Of a DNA stretch of 64,000 nt, positions 16,172 to 25,353 are shown piece by piece; the stretch's first letter is position 1, and each line of letters starts with the position of its first letter. Source of the DNA: Rhizobium sp. BK399 (lineage in GTDB: Bacteria; Pseudomonadota; Alphaproteobacteria; Rhizobiales; Rhizobiaceae). The stretch covers positions 84,827 to 148,826 of the forward strand of contig NZ_JACIAH010000010.1 in assembly GCF_014194695.1 (NCBI RefSeq), read 5' to 3'. Made by a program: the position numbers and the translations under genes. The notes beneath the pieces were generated by a model. That model was not told where the DNA came from and searched no databases. It saw nothing but the letters and a program-made list of their open reading frames with translations.

Positions 16172-16488
16172 TTGAAGGTAGCGCCAAAGCAAGGGTTTCC
16201 ATCGATCTCTATCGGCACGGATGGACATCACTCAAACTTCGGTGCCCAAGCCTTCGCGTCTGGGAGGGCCAACAAGGTCAGGTTCGAGAATTGTGCGAAA
16301 TCTACAGTGAAGTAACCATGCTGCACGACCTGACGTCCAAGGCCGGAGATGAAGAGGCGGTGACCAAGTACGAGGAGCTCCGTCTTGCACTGGAAGATGA
16401 TGTCCATCATTACCTGGCCTTCTACAACGATATGGAAGGTGATCTTCCCCTAGCTACCATTCGGGCTTGGGTCTCTATCCATGAATGA
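16168..16488 (+). CDS. Hypothetical protein (106 aa), coupled to the PilZ gene
   Basis: ATG at 16168 overlaps the PilZ stop by 4 bp, which favours it over an in-frame start at 16126. The sequence has a short beta-rich start (HGWTSLKLRCPSLRVWEG) and then a long helical part (VRELCEIYSEVTMLHDL, YEELRLALEDDVHHYLAF). The family is unknown to me. A frameshifted homologue sits at 10630-10891, so the family was duplicated in this strip. The coupling suggests it acts with the PilZ receptor, perhaps as its output partner; this is inference. Confidence 0.7.
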   Translation: MIEGSAKARVSIDLYRHGWTSLKLRCPSLRVWEGQQGQVRELCEIYSEVTMLHDLTSKAGDEEAVTKYEELRLALEDDVHHYLAFYNDMEGDLPLATIRAWVSIHE

Positions 16489-16521
16489 CAGTGCCTCATC
16501 GTATGGCCAAGGACTGATTTA

Positions 16522-16553
16522 ACGCAGCCCTTGGCCAAGGATCTCTCAACCCT
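16522..16553. repeat. 32-bp direct repeat, copy 2
   Basis: Reads ACGCAGCCCTTGGCCAAGG followed by ATCTCTCAACCCT and is the second copy of the repeat at 13661. A third partial copy of the core (TGGCCAAGGA) lies at about 16504. Confidence 0.75.
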
Positions 16554-16600
16554 ACAGCCCTACAGCAGCGAAAGGGCAATCCGCGATTTCAGCGGATCGG

Positions 16601-16903
16601 TCAATAAGCCTCGATGACTGACGGTGAAAAGCGCTTGCCATCCGGTCGCATGTTGTTTCGAGCCGCAAGGCCAGCCTCTAGACATGCCGCAATAAAGAGT
16701 TCCTTGCAGACCGCGGGTGGCGTCTGGTGGTTCAGGGCCTTTCGACAGCTAATGACAGCTGCATCGTGATAGGCTCCGCGTGGGGAGGGCCATTCATTCT
16801 CGAGGAAGTCCAAGGTGTCGTGGACACTCTGAAAAGACACCTCGGTGCCATTCTGTAGTCGAACGTTAACAGGGACATTCCAGAGGACATCTGACGTCGT
16901 CAT
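16601..16903 (-). CDS. DUF982 protein (100 aa)
   Basis: ATG at 16903 has AGGAGG six bases upstream; an earlier in-frame ATG at 16930 does not. The protein shows the DUF982 pattern: W.VPVNVRLQNGTEVSF, ALDFL-like TLDFLENEWPSPRG, an Ala/Cys stretch (YHDAAVISCRKAL) and the C-terminal ELFIAACLEAGL. DUF982 proteins are short, rhizobium-rich and mostly of unknown function. It stands alone between the accessory strip and the polysaccharide block. Confidence 0.8.
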   Translation of the reverse strand: MTTSDVLWNVPVNVRLQNGTEVSFQSVHDTLDFLENEWPSPRGAYHDAAVISCRKALNHQTPPAVCKELFIAACLEAGLAARNNMRPDGKRFSPSVIEAY

Positions 16904-17042
16904 TTTTTCCTCCTTTTCTCTCAACGACAACGTAACGAGAATCTAATATTAGGTGCCCTGCAGCTCAAGAGGCGGCACGCGAAAAGTTAACGGTCGCCAC
17001 CGGCGACAACCGCGACAAAGACCCCACCATTAGACAAAACGT

Positions 17043-17070
17043 GCCCCGCCTGGGGAGACCCAAGCGGGGC
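17043..17070 (-). terminator. Possible terminator of the glycosyltransferase gene
   Basis: The arms GCCCCGC and GCGGGGC enclose a 14-base loop that can pair further. On the minus strand it is followed by ACGTTTTGTC. It lies about 125 bp after the stop at 17197. The T-run is imperfect, so confidence is low. Confidence 0.35.
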
Positions 17071-17196
17071 TGTCGTACAGGAAAGCGGAGAAGGTCGTTC
17101 ATTTCCTTCTCTGCCGCTCAAACACAAAGATTTCGATTTTGTTCCGAGGGCGTCGATAACTGGTCTCGAAATGAGCAAGACATAGGAAAGCAATGA

Positions 17197-18273
17197 TCAG
17201 TGAGCGGCGGCATGCGCATCGAGCGCGTCGATGACCGATTCCCACAGGGCGCCAATCTCGGCTGTCGCATCAAGTGGCGCAACACCGCCGCGAGGCGCCT
17301 TCGACACCGCCTCTGCCATCGTGCCCACGCCTGCATCCGTTGCCACCAGCCGCACCGCTCCGCGCTCAATCAGCTTGCGAAAGAGACTGTGGTGAGCAAG
17401 CGCATTGCGTTGTCGCGGCGCATTGACGACGATCGGCTTTCCCGCGAAGCTTGCGGCCAGCACGCTTGCCCGGCGAGCCGTCAACCCTTCCGAGAACAGG
17501 TAGCAAAACACGTCAACATGGTTGAGGATCCCGTAAATATCTTCGGTATCCGCAACATAGCCTGTTACCGTCACACGGTCGGCAATGCCTAGCCTGTCGG
17601 CAAGAGCATAGAAATCGCGCTCCACATTGTCGAGGCCGCGGATGAATGAGCCAACGAAGACGACGCCGACGTCATGGCCATGCGCCAAAAGGTGCGCGGC
17701 AACCTCAAGGACTGCGGTCGACTGTTTCCTCGGGTAGATTGAACCGAATTGTCCGAGGATAAGGCGACCGGCTTTGCGCTGTTCCTTGAGGGCCTGGGCA
17801 ACCGAACCTGATCTGAGCGAAAACGGCAGGGCGAGGTTCGGCGGAATGGGGACGACATCTCGCTTGCGGGTTGCAAGGGCCGACAGGGGACTTATCGAAA
17901 ATTCATCGGCCACTTCGGGCGCCGAAAACAGGATATGGGTTGCAAGGAGCACGACAGGGACAAGGACAAGCCTGCGCTTCCAGTCCAGCGCATCCCACTC
18001 GTGCAGCACGACGACGAGATCCTTCCGCCGAAGGCGGGTTGTCAACGCGACGGAAACAGGTTCCGCAAGTTTCCGTTTCCAGGCCACCACAGGGAAATTG
18101 AGGATCGCCGCATCGGCGTCGTCAAGGGCTGAGACGAGCGTGCGGATCTTGCCGTCGAGAAGGTGCGTACGGCCCCTAATTCCCAGTCTTGACGCTGTCT
18201 GGCGGGCAAACTCCTCGACGCCGCACGTCTGAACAGCGTCAGAGACAAGTGCAAGATAGCGACGCTTGGACAT
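17197..18273 (-). CDS. Glycosyltransferase (GT-B fold, GT4-like)
   Basis: 358 aa from ATG 18273 (MSKRRYLALVSDA); the frame is open 12 codons further. An N-terminal Rossmann half includes VVVLHEWDALDWKRR. The C-terminal half carries LILGQFGSIYPRKQS, HDVGVVFVGSFIRG, VTVTGYVADTEDIYGILNHV and the acceptor/donor segment LFSEGLTARRASVLAA. This order is that of family 1/4 transferases that use nucleotide sugars. The usual EX7E is not perfectly visible. It is the first gene of the polysaccharide block and is divergent from the WecG-type gene, with a 219-bp shared promoter region. It probably adds one sugar to the lipid-linked repeat unit in the cytoplasm. Confidence 0.82.
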   Translation of the reverse strand: MSKRRYLALVSDAVQTCGVEEFARQTASRLGIRGRTHLLDGKIRTLVSALDDADAAILNFPVVAWKRKLAEPVSVALTTRLRRKDLVVVLHEWDALDWKRRLVLVPVVLLATHILFSAPEVADEFSISPLSALATRKRDVVPIPPNLALPFSLRSGSVAQALKEQRKAGRLILGQFGSIYPRKQSTAVLEVAAHLLAHGHDVGVVFVGSFIRGLDNVERDFYALADRLGIADRVTVTGYVADTEDIYGILNHVDVFCYLFSEGLTARRASVLAASFAGKPIVVNAPRQRNALAHHSLFRKLIERGAVRLVATDAGVGTMAEAVSKAPRGGVAPLDATAEIGALWESVIDALDAHAAAH

Positions 18274-18492
18274 TTCGGACTTTCTGCGCGGTGGTCGACG
18301 GGGAAACACGTTGATACCGCTTTTTCGTAAAGGCCAACTTACGATTTTGGCTTCGAAAACATGAGTGTGTACGCCAGTCCCGTCACCAGTAACGGCGGTT
18401 AACTATAGCGCGAGGTTTTGCTGCGGTTGCTCGGTAAAAGCGCTAATTGAGAGGCTTGTTCTTGACCGTTGCCGGTTTTCGAAGGTGCTTGA

Positions 18493-19305
18493 ATGGCTAG
18501 GCATGGCGGTGCGTCGGCGCCTCTCAGTTACTCGATGGTGGATTGGCCGACAAATCGGCTCGGAGCCCTTCCGATCGTGCGGGCAGGGATGGACGACTCC
18601 GCGGACGCGTTCATCAGGCTGGCTCTGGAACGGCGAGGTATTGGCGGGCGTCCTTTTTATTCGACATCCGCCAATGGTCAGGTGATCGCCCTTTGCGAGC
18701 AGGATGCCGATTTTCGCTCGTTGACCCGCCAGGCCGACCAGATCCACGCCGACGGGATGTCGGTTGTGCTGTTTTCAAAGCTGTCCTCGACTGAGCCGCT
18801 GCCGGAGCGCGTCGCGACCACCGATCTCATCCATGCGGTAGCGGCACGCGCCGCCAAGACGGATGTCAGTTTCTATTTTCTGGGCGCCACCGAAGAGGTG
18901 AATGCGCGGGCGGTCGAAAATCTGACGAGGGCCTATCCGGGACTTCGGTTTGCCGGACGGCGCAATGGCTACTTTGATCGCGCCGAGGAAGACGCCGTCA
19001 TCGAAGCGATCAACGCGGCCGCGCCCGACATTCTTTGGATAGGCTTTGGCGTTCCACTTGAGCAGCAGTTCGTCGTCCGCAACATCGAGCGGCTGCACAA
19101 TGTCGGACTGATCAAGACGGCAGGCGGTCTCTTCGACTTTCTGGCCGGGAGCAAGAGCCGTGCGCCGCATTGGATGCAGGCGCTCGGCCTCGAATGGCTC
19201 TATCGCATGATCCTTGAACCCCGGCGCCTCGCGGTGCGCTACCTCACCAGCAATCCGGTTGCCATCTATGCCATGCTGCGAGCCGTTGCCAGGCGCAGCC
19301 ATTGA
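18493..19305 (+). CDS. WecG/TagA/CpsF-family glycosyltransferase
   Basis: 270 aa, a typical length. Family motifs are clear: YSTSANGQV near residue 57, ADGMSVV (the conserved DG pair), FYFLGATEEV, ILWIGFGVPLEQQF, and the end GGLFDFLAGSKSRAPHWMQ and GLEWLYRMILEPRRLAVRYL. These GT26 enzymes add the second or a later sugar (for example ManNAc or GlcA, as in GumK-like routes) to an undecaprenyl-linked acceptor at the inner membrane face. GAAGGTG precedes the ATG. The stop overlaps the preliminary start of the next ORF, so the two genes form an operon. Confidence 0.92.
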   Translation: MARHGGASAPLSYSMVDWPTNRLGALPIVRAGMDDSADAFIRLALERRGIGGRPFYSTSANGQVIALCEQDADFRSLTRQADQIHADGMSVVLFSKLSSTEPLPERVATTDLIHAVAARAAKTDVSFYFLGATEEVNARAVENLTRAYPGLRFAGRRNGYFDRAEEDAVIEAINAAAPDILWIGFGVPLEQQFVVRNIERLHNVGLIKTAGGLFDFLAGSKSRAPHWMQALGLEWLYRMILEPRRLAVRYLTSNPVAIYAMLRAVARRSH

Positions 19306-19319
19306 CGGAAGATCCGATC

Positions 19320-20189
19320 ATGAAACCCTCGATATCGCTCATCACGCCGAGCCATCGTGGCGATCGCGACAGATGCCGGCTGCTGTGTGACTCGATCGAC
19401 CGCTATGTCACCGGTTACGACACCCACTACATCGTAGTGGGGGACGAGGATGCCGACGCGTTCGCCGGGTTCGAAGGCGAAAAGCGCCACGTTGTTGTTT
19501 CGTCCAGCCTGTTGCCGCCTCTGTGGTCCCTTCCGAAATGGCGTGGCCGGCACTACTGGTGGGCCCCATACATGCGCCTTCCGGTTTATGGCTGGCATTT
19601 GCAACAGTTGCGCAAGATCGCCATGACCCTCGCGCAGCGGAGCGATCGGGTCATGTGCATCGATTCCGACAACTGTTTCTGCAAACCCTTCGACGTTGGG
19701 GCCTTGGCGCAGCAGCCGAAAGTCGCTCATTTCGTGGCGTCCGGTGACGTCAATTCATCACGACCAAGGCATGTCCGCTGGTGGCACAATGCCCATCGGC
19801 TGCTCGGCCTGACGCCACCCGCCCTGCCAGGCGACGATTTCATCAGCCAGATGGTGCTCTGGGAGCGGCGAACCGTCGATATCATGACGAAACGCGTCGA
19901 AGCGGCGAGCGGCCTTCCCTGGTGGCAGGCGCTCGCTCGCGTCAGGCATTTTTCGGAGTACCTGCTCTATGGTGTTGCCGTCGCAAACGACGAAGAGCTG
20001 GCCAACCGGCACATGCGTGTTTCGCAGAGCCCGTGTCTGACCTACTGGGAAGGACCGGCGCTCGACCAGGCGGGCCTCTCCGCGCTCATCCGGCAAATGA
20101 CGCCCGAACAGACGACGATTGCCGTCCAATCGCATACGCGAACACCGATCGACGTGATCCGCCAAATTGCGCTTGGCACGGCGGCCTAA
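19320..20189 (+). CDS. Glycosyltransferase-like protein (DUF6492 type)
   Basis: 289 aa from ATG 19320; a TTG at 19302 overlapping the wecG-type stop is less likely. The N-terminus SISLITPSHRGDRDRCRLLC is GT-A-like, and MCIDSDNCFCKPFD contains a DSD motif where GT-A enzymes bind the metal and nucleotide sugar. The segments LPPLWSLPKWRGRHYWWAPY and HFSEYLLYGVAV are features I associate with DUF6492. It likely transfers a sugar during repeat-unit assembly. It is convergent with the GT2 gene, whose stop overlaps its own by 4 bp. Confidence 0.75.
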   Translation: MKPSISLITPSHRGDRDRCRLLCDSIDRYVTGYDTHYIVVGDEDADAFAGFEGEKRHVVVSSSLLPPLWSLPKWRGRHYWWAPYMRLPVYGWHLQQLRKIAMTLAQRSDRVMCIDSDNCFCKPFDVGALAQQPKVAHFVASGDVNSSRPRHVRWWHNAHRLLGLTPPALPGDDFISQMVLWERRTVDIMTKRVEAASGLPWWQALARVRHFSEYLLYGVAVANDEELANRHMRVSQSPCLTYWEGPALDQAGLSALIRQMTPEQTTIAVQSHTRTPIDVIRQIALGTAA

Positions 20190-21103
20190 TTGCTGGCGCG
20201 ATAGGGCGTCGGAAGGACGCCGAGAGTGGCGAGGGTTCGACCGATCGACACCAAAAGCGGATGGCTTGCCGGTAGCAGCCGTCGGGTCCTGACGAGCAGC
20301 GCCAGCGAGCGCATCGCACCTGCTCCGAGACTGAGCGCATTCTTTGCGATCACTCTTCCGGCTGATCCGCTATGCATCCGATCGATGACGTAGTTGATGC
20401 TACCCGTTCGCAAGGATCGGGTCATCAGGAAGCGGGCCGAAACCCGTTCCTCGGGAACGAATTCCCGGATCACCGCCTCCGCGCACCACCAGCTCTTGTA
20501 GCCTGCCCGTCGGCACCTCGTGAAAAACTCCATGTCTCCGCCGCCGAGAAAGTTGAAGCGCACGTCAAACAGCGGCGAGGGGAGACCTTCGAATACATGC
20601 CGGCGGATGAGGCAGTTTCCGGAGCCGTGGATCTGGTCAATCTGGCGCGTCGTGCCCTCGATCGAACCGAAAAGAAGATGCCGTTTGACGGCGTCGGTCA
20701 CGGGCACCTCGAACTGCCGCACCACCGGTCCGCCAACGATATCGGCCTTCTCGCGCCTTGCCGTGCCGACGATCGCCGCAAGCCAGCCTTCGAGGGCGAT
20801 CTCGTCGTCGTCGATCATCAGCAGGAACTCGGCGCCGGGAAATGCGTCCATGGCTTCGCCGAACGCGCGGTTGATGGCATGACAGTTGCCTTGCCGCTCC
20901 TCCGTCAGCACCAGGGATGGTTGGCACTGGCTGGCGAGGAATTCGCGTGCGTAGCGGGCACCCACCGGGTTCGCCGCGTCATTGTCAACGACCACGACGG
21001 CAAATGGAAAATCGGTTTCCTGGGCACAGACAGATTGCAGCGTCCGAGCGAGCCAGGCGGGTCGTCGAAATGTTGGGATGCAGACCACGGCCTCTACGGA
21101 CAT
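20186..21103 (-). CDS. Family 2 glycosyltransferase
   Basis: 305 aa from ATG 21103, chosen because AGGAA lies six bases upstream. GT-A fold: VCIPTFRRPAWLARTLQSV, AVVVVDNDAAN, NCHAINRAFGEAM, the metal-binding FLLMIDDDEIALEGWLA, then IHGSGNCLIRRHVFE, FLGGGDMEFFTRCRRAGYK and the ED-like REFVPEERVS. The C-terminal ~70 residues are helical and may associate with the membrane. It probably adds a sugar to the lipid carrier in the same pathway. It lies downstream of the polymerase gene on the same strand. Confidence 0.88.
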   Translation of the reverse strand: MSVEAVVCIPTFRRPAWLARTLQSVCAQETDFPFAVVVVDNDAANPVGARYAREFLASQCQPSLVLTEERQGNCHAINRAFGEAMDAFPGAEFLLMIDDDEIALEGWLAAIVGTARREKADIVGGPVVRQFEVPVTDAVKRHLLFGSIEGTTRQIDQIHGSGNCLIRRHVFEGLPSPLFDVRFNFLGGGDMEFFTRCRRAGYKSWWCAEAVIREFVPEERVSARFLMTRSLRTGSINYVIDRMHSGSAGRVIAKNALSLGAGAMRSLALLVRTRRLLPASHPLLVSIGRTLATLGVLPTPYRASN

Positions 21104-21231
21104 CTTGCTTTCCTGCATGTTCCAAATCCCCGTCGTATTAAGGACCGTCCAGTCGGCCAGTTCGGGGGAGGTTTCACCTCGCGACGGCGAAGCTTTAGCC
21201 GGCTGCGGGATAATCTACAATCAGGGCCTGA

Positions 21232-22596
21232 TCATGAGGTTAACAGGCTCTGTCGAAGCCGCTCTGCCGTCGGCGCCGCGGGAATTGCCGGCAGCGTCGG
21301 TATGGGCGCCGCCGTGCTCACGAGACCGGCATTTGCCTGCAGGCGCAGCCCGAAGACGGCAACAAGCATCGTAAACCAGATCGGTCCGCTATTGCCGAAG
21401 AACGGGCTTTCGAGGCAGGCGAGAAACAGGGAAAACAACCAGATCCGCAGGAAAAGCCGGGTCAATGCCCGGTCGTTTCTTCCCTTCAAGGCGCGTGTGG
21501 CGTATCCGATCGGCAGGATGACAAGCCAGACAAACACCATCGCCAGTGCCGGTATTCCGCCATTGATCAGCTGTTCGACATAGCCGTTATGAGAATTGGC
21601 CGCGGTCACGGCCCATGTCGTCATCGCCTGGCCGCTGTTGAACAAGGCTTCGGTCTGCCAGAACGACTGGAAACCATAGCCGATGATGGGCCGCGCGGCG
21701 ATTGCCGACAACGCCAGGCGCCAGATCGAACCACGATCCGTAAACGTCGGATCGATCCCGGCAGAGGCGAGCAAAGTGCTGAACGACGTCGATACGGCTG
21801 CCGTCAACAGCATGAGGTTCAGGCCAATGAGGCCAGCAAGCAGCATGGCGGCGCCGGCCTTCGGCCAACGTTCGAATGTCCAGGCAAGAACAAGGATTGC
21901 CGGCAGCATTGCTGCAGAGGTCTTTCCGCCGGCGTGGAGCACGAAGAACGCCGCCGAAAGGGTCATCAGCAGACCAAGCCTGATGTGCCCGGCCTTTCTC
22001 GCATAGAGACCGAAGAAAACGGCATAGACCATGGCGGCAGCAGCAACGTTCTTGTGGCCGAAGTGACCGCGCCAGTCGCCCGCAAGCGATTGCTCGAGGG
22101 CGTCGGTGGCCTGGTGGATCGCAAGGTGCGGCAGGGCGATGACGCCGAGATAGGAAAGAGCGATCGCGAAACCCATGCCGATCGACATCAGTCCTGCGAA
22201 CTGCTGGCCATCGCGCGGAATGAGAAGCATGGCATTGGCGCACAGGCAGACCAGTATCGCAAAGATAATGCGGCGGTAGGCTGCGGCCGGATCACCGGCA
22301 AACAGGCCCGTAAACAGCATCCAGACAAGCAGACAGGCCAGCAGGCCATGTGGGCGCAACAACAGTTGGCGGGCCGGGTTTCGCAGGACCGTAACCAGTA
22401 CCACACCCGACATGGCGACGACGATCAACTGGTTGAAGACGTTCGAACTCGCGCCATAGGGCGTGGAGAGGCTGGTGGCATTCGGGTCGGGAAAGGGGTT
22501 CAGGCCGATCCAGAAGTAGCCGAGGATCAGGAGAAACAGGAAGGCGGCGAAGCCGCGGCCGTCTCGGCTCGACACGGCCCCGACGACCTTAGTCAT
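21232..22596 (-). CDS. Wzy/ExoQ-like polysaccharide polymerase (O-antigen ligase family)
   Basis: 454 aa from ATG 22596, which overlaps the stop of the upstream chain-length gene (ATGACTAA). An integral membrane protein with about 11 helices. The family features are GHFGHKNVAAAAMVYAVFF, GGKTSAA, a large periplasmic loop with RGSIWRLALSAIAARPIIGYG, and SHNGYVEQLINGGIPALA. These match ExoQ-type polymerases. It would polymerise repeat units in the periplasm, with the GumC/Wzz-like protein next to it setting chain length. Confidence 0.86.
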   Translation of the reverse strand: MTKVVGAVSSRDGRGFAAFLFLLILGYFWIGLNPFPDPNATSLSTPYGASSNVFNQLIVVAMSGVVLVTVLRNPARQLLLRPHGLLACLLVWMLFTGLFAGDPAAAYRRIIFAILVCLCANAMLLIPRDGQQFAGLMSIGMGFAIALSYLGVIALPHLAIHQATDALEQSLAGDWRGHFGHKNVAAAAMVYAVFFGLYARKAGHIRLGLLMTLSAAFFVLHAGGKTSAAMLPAILVLAWTFERWPKAGAAMLLAGLIGLNLMLLTAAVSTSFSTLLASAGIDPTFTDRGSIWRLALSAIAARPIIGYGFQSFWQTEALFNSGQAMTTWAVTAANSHNGYVEQLINGGIPALAMVFVWLVILPIGYATRALKGRNDRALTRLFLRIWLFSLFLACLESPFFGNSGPIWFTMLVAVFGLRLQANAGLVSTAAPIPTLPAIPAAPTAERLRQSLLTS

Positions 22597-24064
22597 GGGT
22601 CTTGGCCTCGCTGTCAATCAGCCGTCGATAGTCGCGCCAAAAACCGGAGAGAAGGGCTGCGAAAATCCCAAGTCCGAGGCCGAGGATGCCGCCCGCACCT
22701 GACAGCACGTAGCCACGCGGCGGAAAGCTTCGCGCTGACGGCACAACGGCGGGGGAGACGATCCGGACGTTGGTCGTGTCGATCTGCTGGCGCTCGGCGG
22801 CTTCGCCGGCCCTTGCCATGAAAGCCTCGTAGACCGTTGCCTTGGCGCGTGCCTCGCGTTCGAGTTCGCGCAGATGAATTTGCGCTGCCGTATCCTGGAA
22901 GACGGATGTCTTCATCTGGTTGGCTTCCGAATTGAGTGCGTCAAGGGCCGACTTCGCCTGATCAAGCTCTGCCTTCGCCGATTGCACGATCCGTGCGGTC
23001 TCCGCATCGATCTGGCCCTCCAGCGCGCGAAGCTGCGGCTGAAGCGTGACGATCATCGGATGCTTTGGTCCAAGGATCGCCGATTGCGACGTCGCCCGTT
23101 GGCGCAACGTCGAATATTGGGTTCGCAGCATCGTCATCGTTTCCGATTGCAGGGCAGATGCGTTCAGGCGGTTCTTCGGATTGGTCGATACGAGCTCGTT
23201 GTAGCGTGATTGCGCCTGGATGAGACGCGCCTTGGCATCGATGAGCTGGGTGTTCGTCTGGTTCGACATGAGGGTGCTGACCAGTTCGCCGGAGCTCGAC
23301 TGCAAGCCCTGTTCCCGCTTGAACACCTCGACGGCAGCCTCTGCCTTGGCAACCTCCGCCTTCAGGTCGCCGAGGCGCGCAAACAGCGAACTGGCTGCCC
23401 GTCCAGCGCCTTCCGACTCCGCCCTGGCAAGTTCTTCCTGGAACGCCGACGCGATCGCGTTGGTGATTGTGACCGACTTGGCAGCATCCTGCGTCCACAC
23501 GGCGACGTTAACGATGAAGGATCGTTCGTCGCGGCGGGCCGTGACGCGCTTGGCGAGCGTGCGAAGCGCGTCGGAGCCCGGATCCTTCGATGTCTGAGAC
23601 GCGAATTCCGGATCCGAGGTGAGCTTCAGGTCACCAACCACGCGGTTCAACACGTTGCCTGAGGTCAGGACGCGCAATTTGCTCTCGACATCCAGGAGCT
23701 GGGTGTCCCTCTGGATGCTCTCGGAAAAGATGTCGTCGGCAACGACGCGAAGGTTCGACGGGTCGACCAGGAGGTCGATGCCGGCGGTATAGCGCGGCTT
23801 GACGACGAAGACGACGGCATACCCTGCAACCGCCCCGAGGAGCGCACAAGAGATGATGAGAATGACGCCTTTCCTGAGCCAGGTTAGGATACGCGTCAGA
23901 TCGAACTGAAGGAGTTCCTGGACCACGGCCAGACGGCCCTGCAGCGGCGCCGGTTCGACCAGGGTCAGGCCTGGCCGGGCTTGTCCGACACGCCCCTCCT
24001 GGCGTGTCGTCCAGCCGCGCGTGCTGATGACCGGAGTCTGATGTCTGGTAGCGGCTTCGTACAT
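22589..24064 (-). CDS. GumC/Wzz-type chain-length protein (PCP-2a-like, no kinase domain)
   Basis: 491 aa. A cytoplasmic N-terminus of ~60 residues; first transmembrane helix ILIISCALLGAVAGYAVVFVV; Wzz domain with YTAGIDLLVDPSNLRVV; a long coiled-coil periplasmic part (LKAEVAKAEAAVEVFKREQ, LRALEGQIDAETARIVQSAK); second membrane helix near residue 455 preceded by the proline-rich PSARSFPPRGYVLSG. It ends about 25 residues later without the BY-kinase domain or Tyr cluster. It sets polymer length and links export across the periplasm. It is the first gene of a minus-strand operon with the polymerase and GT2, divergent from the glycanase gene over a 206-bp promoter region. Confidence 0.88.
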   Translation of the reverse strand: MYEAATRHQTPVISTRGWTTRQEGRVGQARPGLTLVEPAPLQGRLAVVQELLQFDLTRILTWLRKGVILIISCALLGAVAGYAVVFVVKPRYTAGIDLLVDPSNLRVVADDIFSESIQRDTQLLDVESKLRVLTSGNVLNRVVGDLKLTSDPEFASQTSKDPGSDALRTLAKRVTARRDERSFIVNVAVWTQDAAKSVTITNAIASAFQEELARAESEGAGRAASSLFARLGDLKAEVAKAEAAVEVFKREQGLQSSSGELVSTLMSNQTNTQLIDAKARLIQAQSRYNELVSTNPKNRLNASALQSETMTMLRTQYSTLRQRATSQSAILGPKHPMIVTLQPQLRALEGQIDAETARIVQSAKAELDQAKSALDALNSEANQMKTSVFQDTAAQIHLRELEREARAKATVYEAFMARAGEAAERQQIDTTNVRIVSPAVVPSARSFPPRGYVLSGAGGILGLGLGIFAALLSGFWRDYRRLIDSEAKTHD

Positions 24065-24270
24065 GGCGGCGAGATCTGAGTGACACGGCGCGAAATAACG
24101 CGAAATATACGGTCAAAAGACCTGATTTTCCTTAACTATCCATTAATGGCGATTTCATTTGTTGCGTGCGCGCGACACAGGCGTTCGATAAAAGCCGGAC
24201 TCTCAAGGCTTGGCTGGCGCGCCCGGCCGAACCCTGTCTCATTTGAAGACAAATCGAAGGATGTTGATCA

Positions 24271-25353
24271 ATGCGCAGGCGGGATTTCGTTCTCGGTGCC
24301 CTGGGTGCCGGCCTGGCGTCAACGGGCGCCTTCGATAGCCTCGTTCGAAACGACATCACCGCGCAGGCGGCATTCGCAAGAGGCGGCATTCCCTACGGCG
24401 CGGCGGTGCGCACGGACCTTCTCGACACGGAGTTCGACTACAAGGAAGCCATTATCGATCACTGTCAGATCGTGGTCGGTGAAGGCGGCCTCAAATGGAT
24501 CGATCTGCGTCCGAGCCAGGAGCAGTTCGTTTTCGAGCAGCCCGATCGCCTGATCGACTTCGCCAACCGCAACGGGATGCAGATGCGGGGGCATACGCTT
24601 GCTTGGTATGGCGCCATGCCGGACTGGACGAAAACCATTGCCAGTGCGGCAGAAGCCGAACGCGAGCTCGTCCATCACATCACGACCGTCGTCGGACGCT
24701 ATCGGGGACGGATCCCCAGCTGGGACGTCGTAAACGAGGCGATTGCCGAAACGCCGATGCGCGGCTCTGTCATACGCAATTCAATCTGGCAGGAACGTCT
24801 TGGCCCACGCTATATCGAGATTGCCCTTCGGACCGCGGCCGCGGTCGACCCCTCGGCGCAGCTCGTCATCAACGACTACAACGTCGAAAACCCGACATCC
24901 CAGTGCCGCGACCGGCGCAAGGCCTTGCTCGATCTCCTGCGCAGCCTGAAGGATCGTGATGTTCCGTTCCATGCTGTCGGAATACAGGGGCACCTGCCCG
25001 GAGACCTGGAGATCGACAGGGAAGGACTGTCGAGGTTCGTGGAAGACGTGAAGGGAATGCAGCTCGATGTTCTCGTCACCGAGCTCGACGTCATCGACGA
25101 CAAGCTGCCCCCCAACGAGTACGACCGCGACCGGATCGTGGCCAGGCGTGCGGGTGATTTCCTCGCTGCAATCGGCGAGGCCGCGCGTCCGAGCGCCGTC
25201 CTCACCTGGGGGATTACGGATCGCTATACCTGGGTGCCGATGTGGTTCAAGCGATCGGACGGCAAGCCGAACCGGCCGCTGCCGCTTGATGCCTCGTGCC
25301 GACCGAAGGCGTTGATGAAAGTGATCGACGAGTTCACGCGCGCGGCTGAATGA
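24271..25353 (+). CDS. Tat-exported GH10 endo-beta-glycanase (xylanase family)
   Basis: 360 aa. The N-terminus MRRRDFVLGALGAGLA is a twin-arginine signal. Family GH10 features are all present: HTLAWYGAMPDW, the acid/base Glu156 in WDVVNEAI, INDYNVEN, GIQGHL, the nucleophile Glu271 in VTELDV, and WGITDRYTWV. In a polysaccharide operon a GH10 enzyme more likely trims or releases the host's own polymer than degrades plant xylan; both are possible. The stop overlaps the start of the flippase gene by 4 bp (ATGA), which ties it to the assembly machinery. Confidence 0.92.
   Translation: MRRRDFVLGALGAGLASTGAFDSLVRNDITAQAAFARGGIPYGAAVRTDLLDTEFDYKEAIIDHCQIVVGEGGLKWIDLRPSQEQFVFEQPDRLIDFANRNGMQMRGHTLAWYGAMPDWTKTIASAAEAERELVHHITTVVGRYRGRIPSWDVVNEAIAETPMRGSVIRNSIWQERLGPRYIEIALRTAAAVDPSAQLVINDYNVENPTSQCRDRRKALLDLLRSLKDRDVPFHAVGIQGHLPGDLEIDREGLSRFVEDVKGMQLDVLVTELDVIDDKLPPNEYDRDRIVARRAGDFLAAIGEAARPSAVLTWGITDRYTWVPMWFKRSDGKPNRPLPLDASCRPKALMKVIDEFTRAAE

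Noticed and set aside
21589..22821. 410-codon plus-strand ORF
   Set aside because: Antisense to the polymerase and chain-length genes; Arg/Glu-rich shadow translation with no family.
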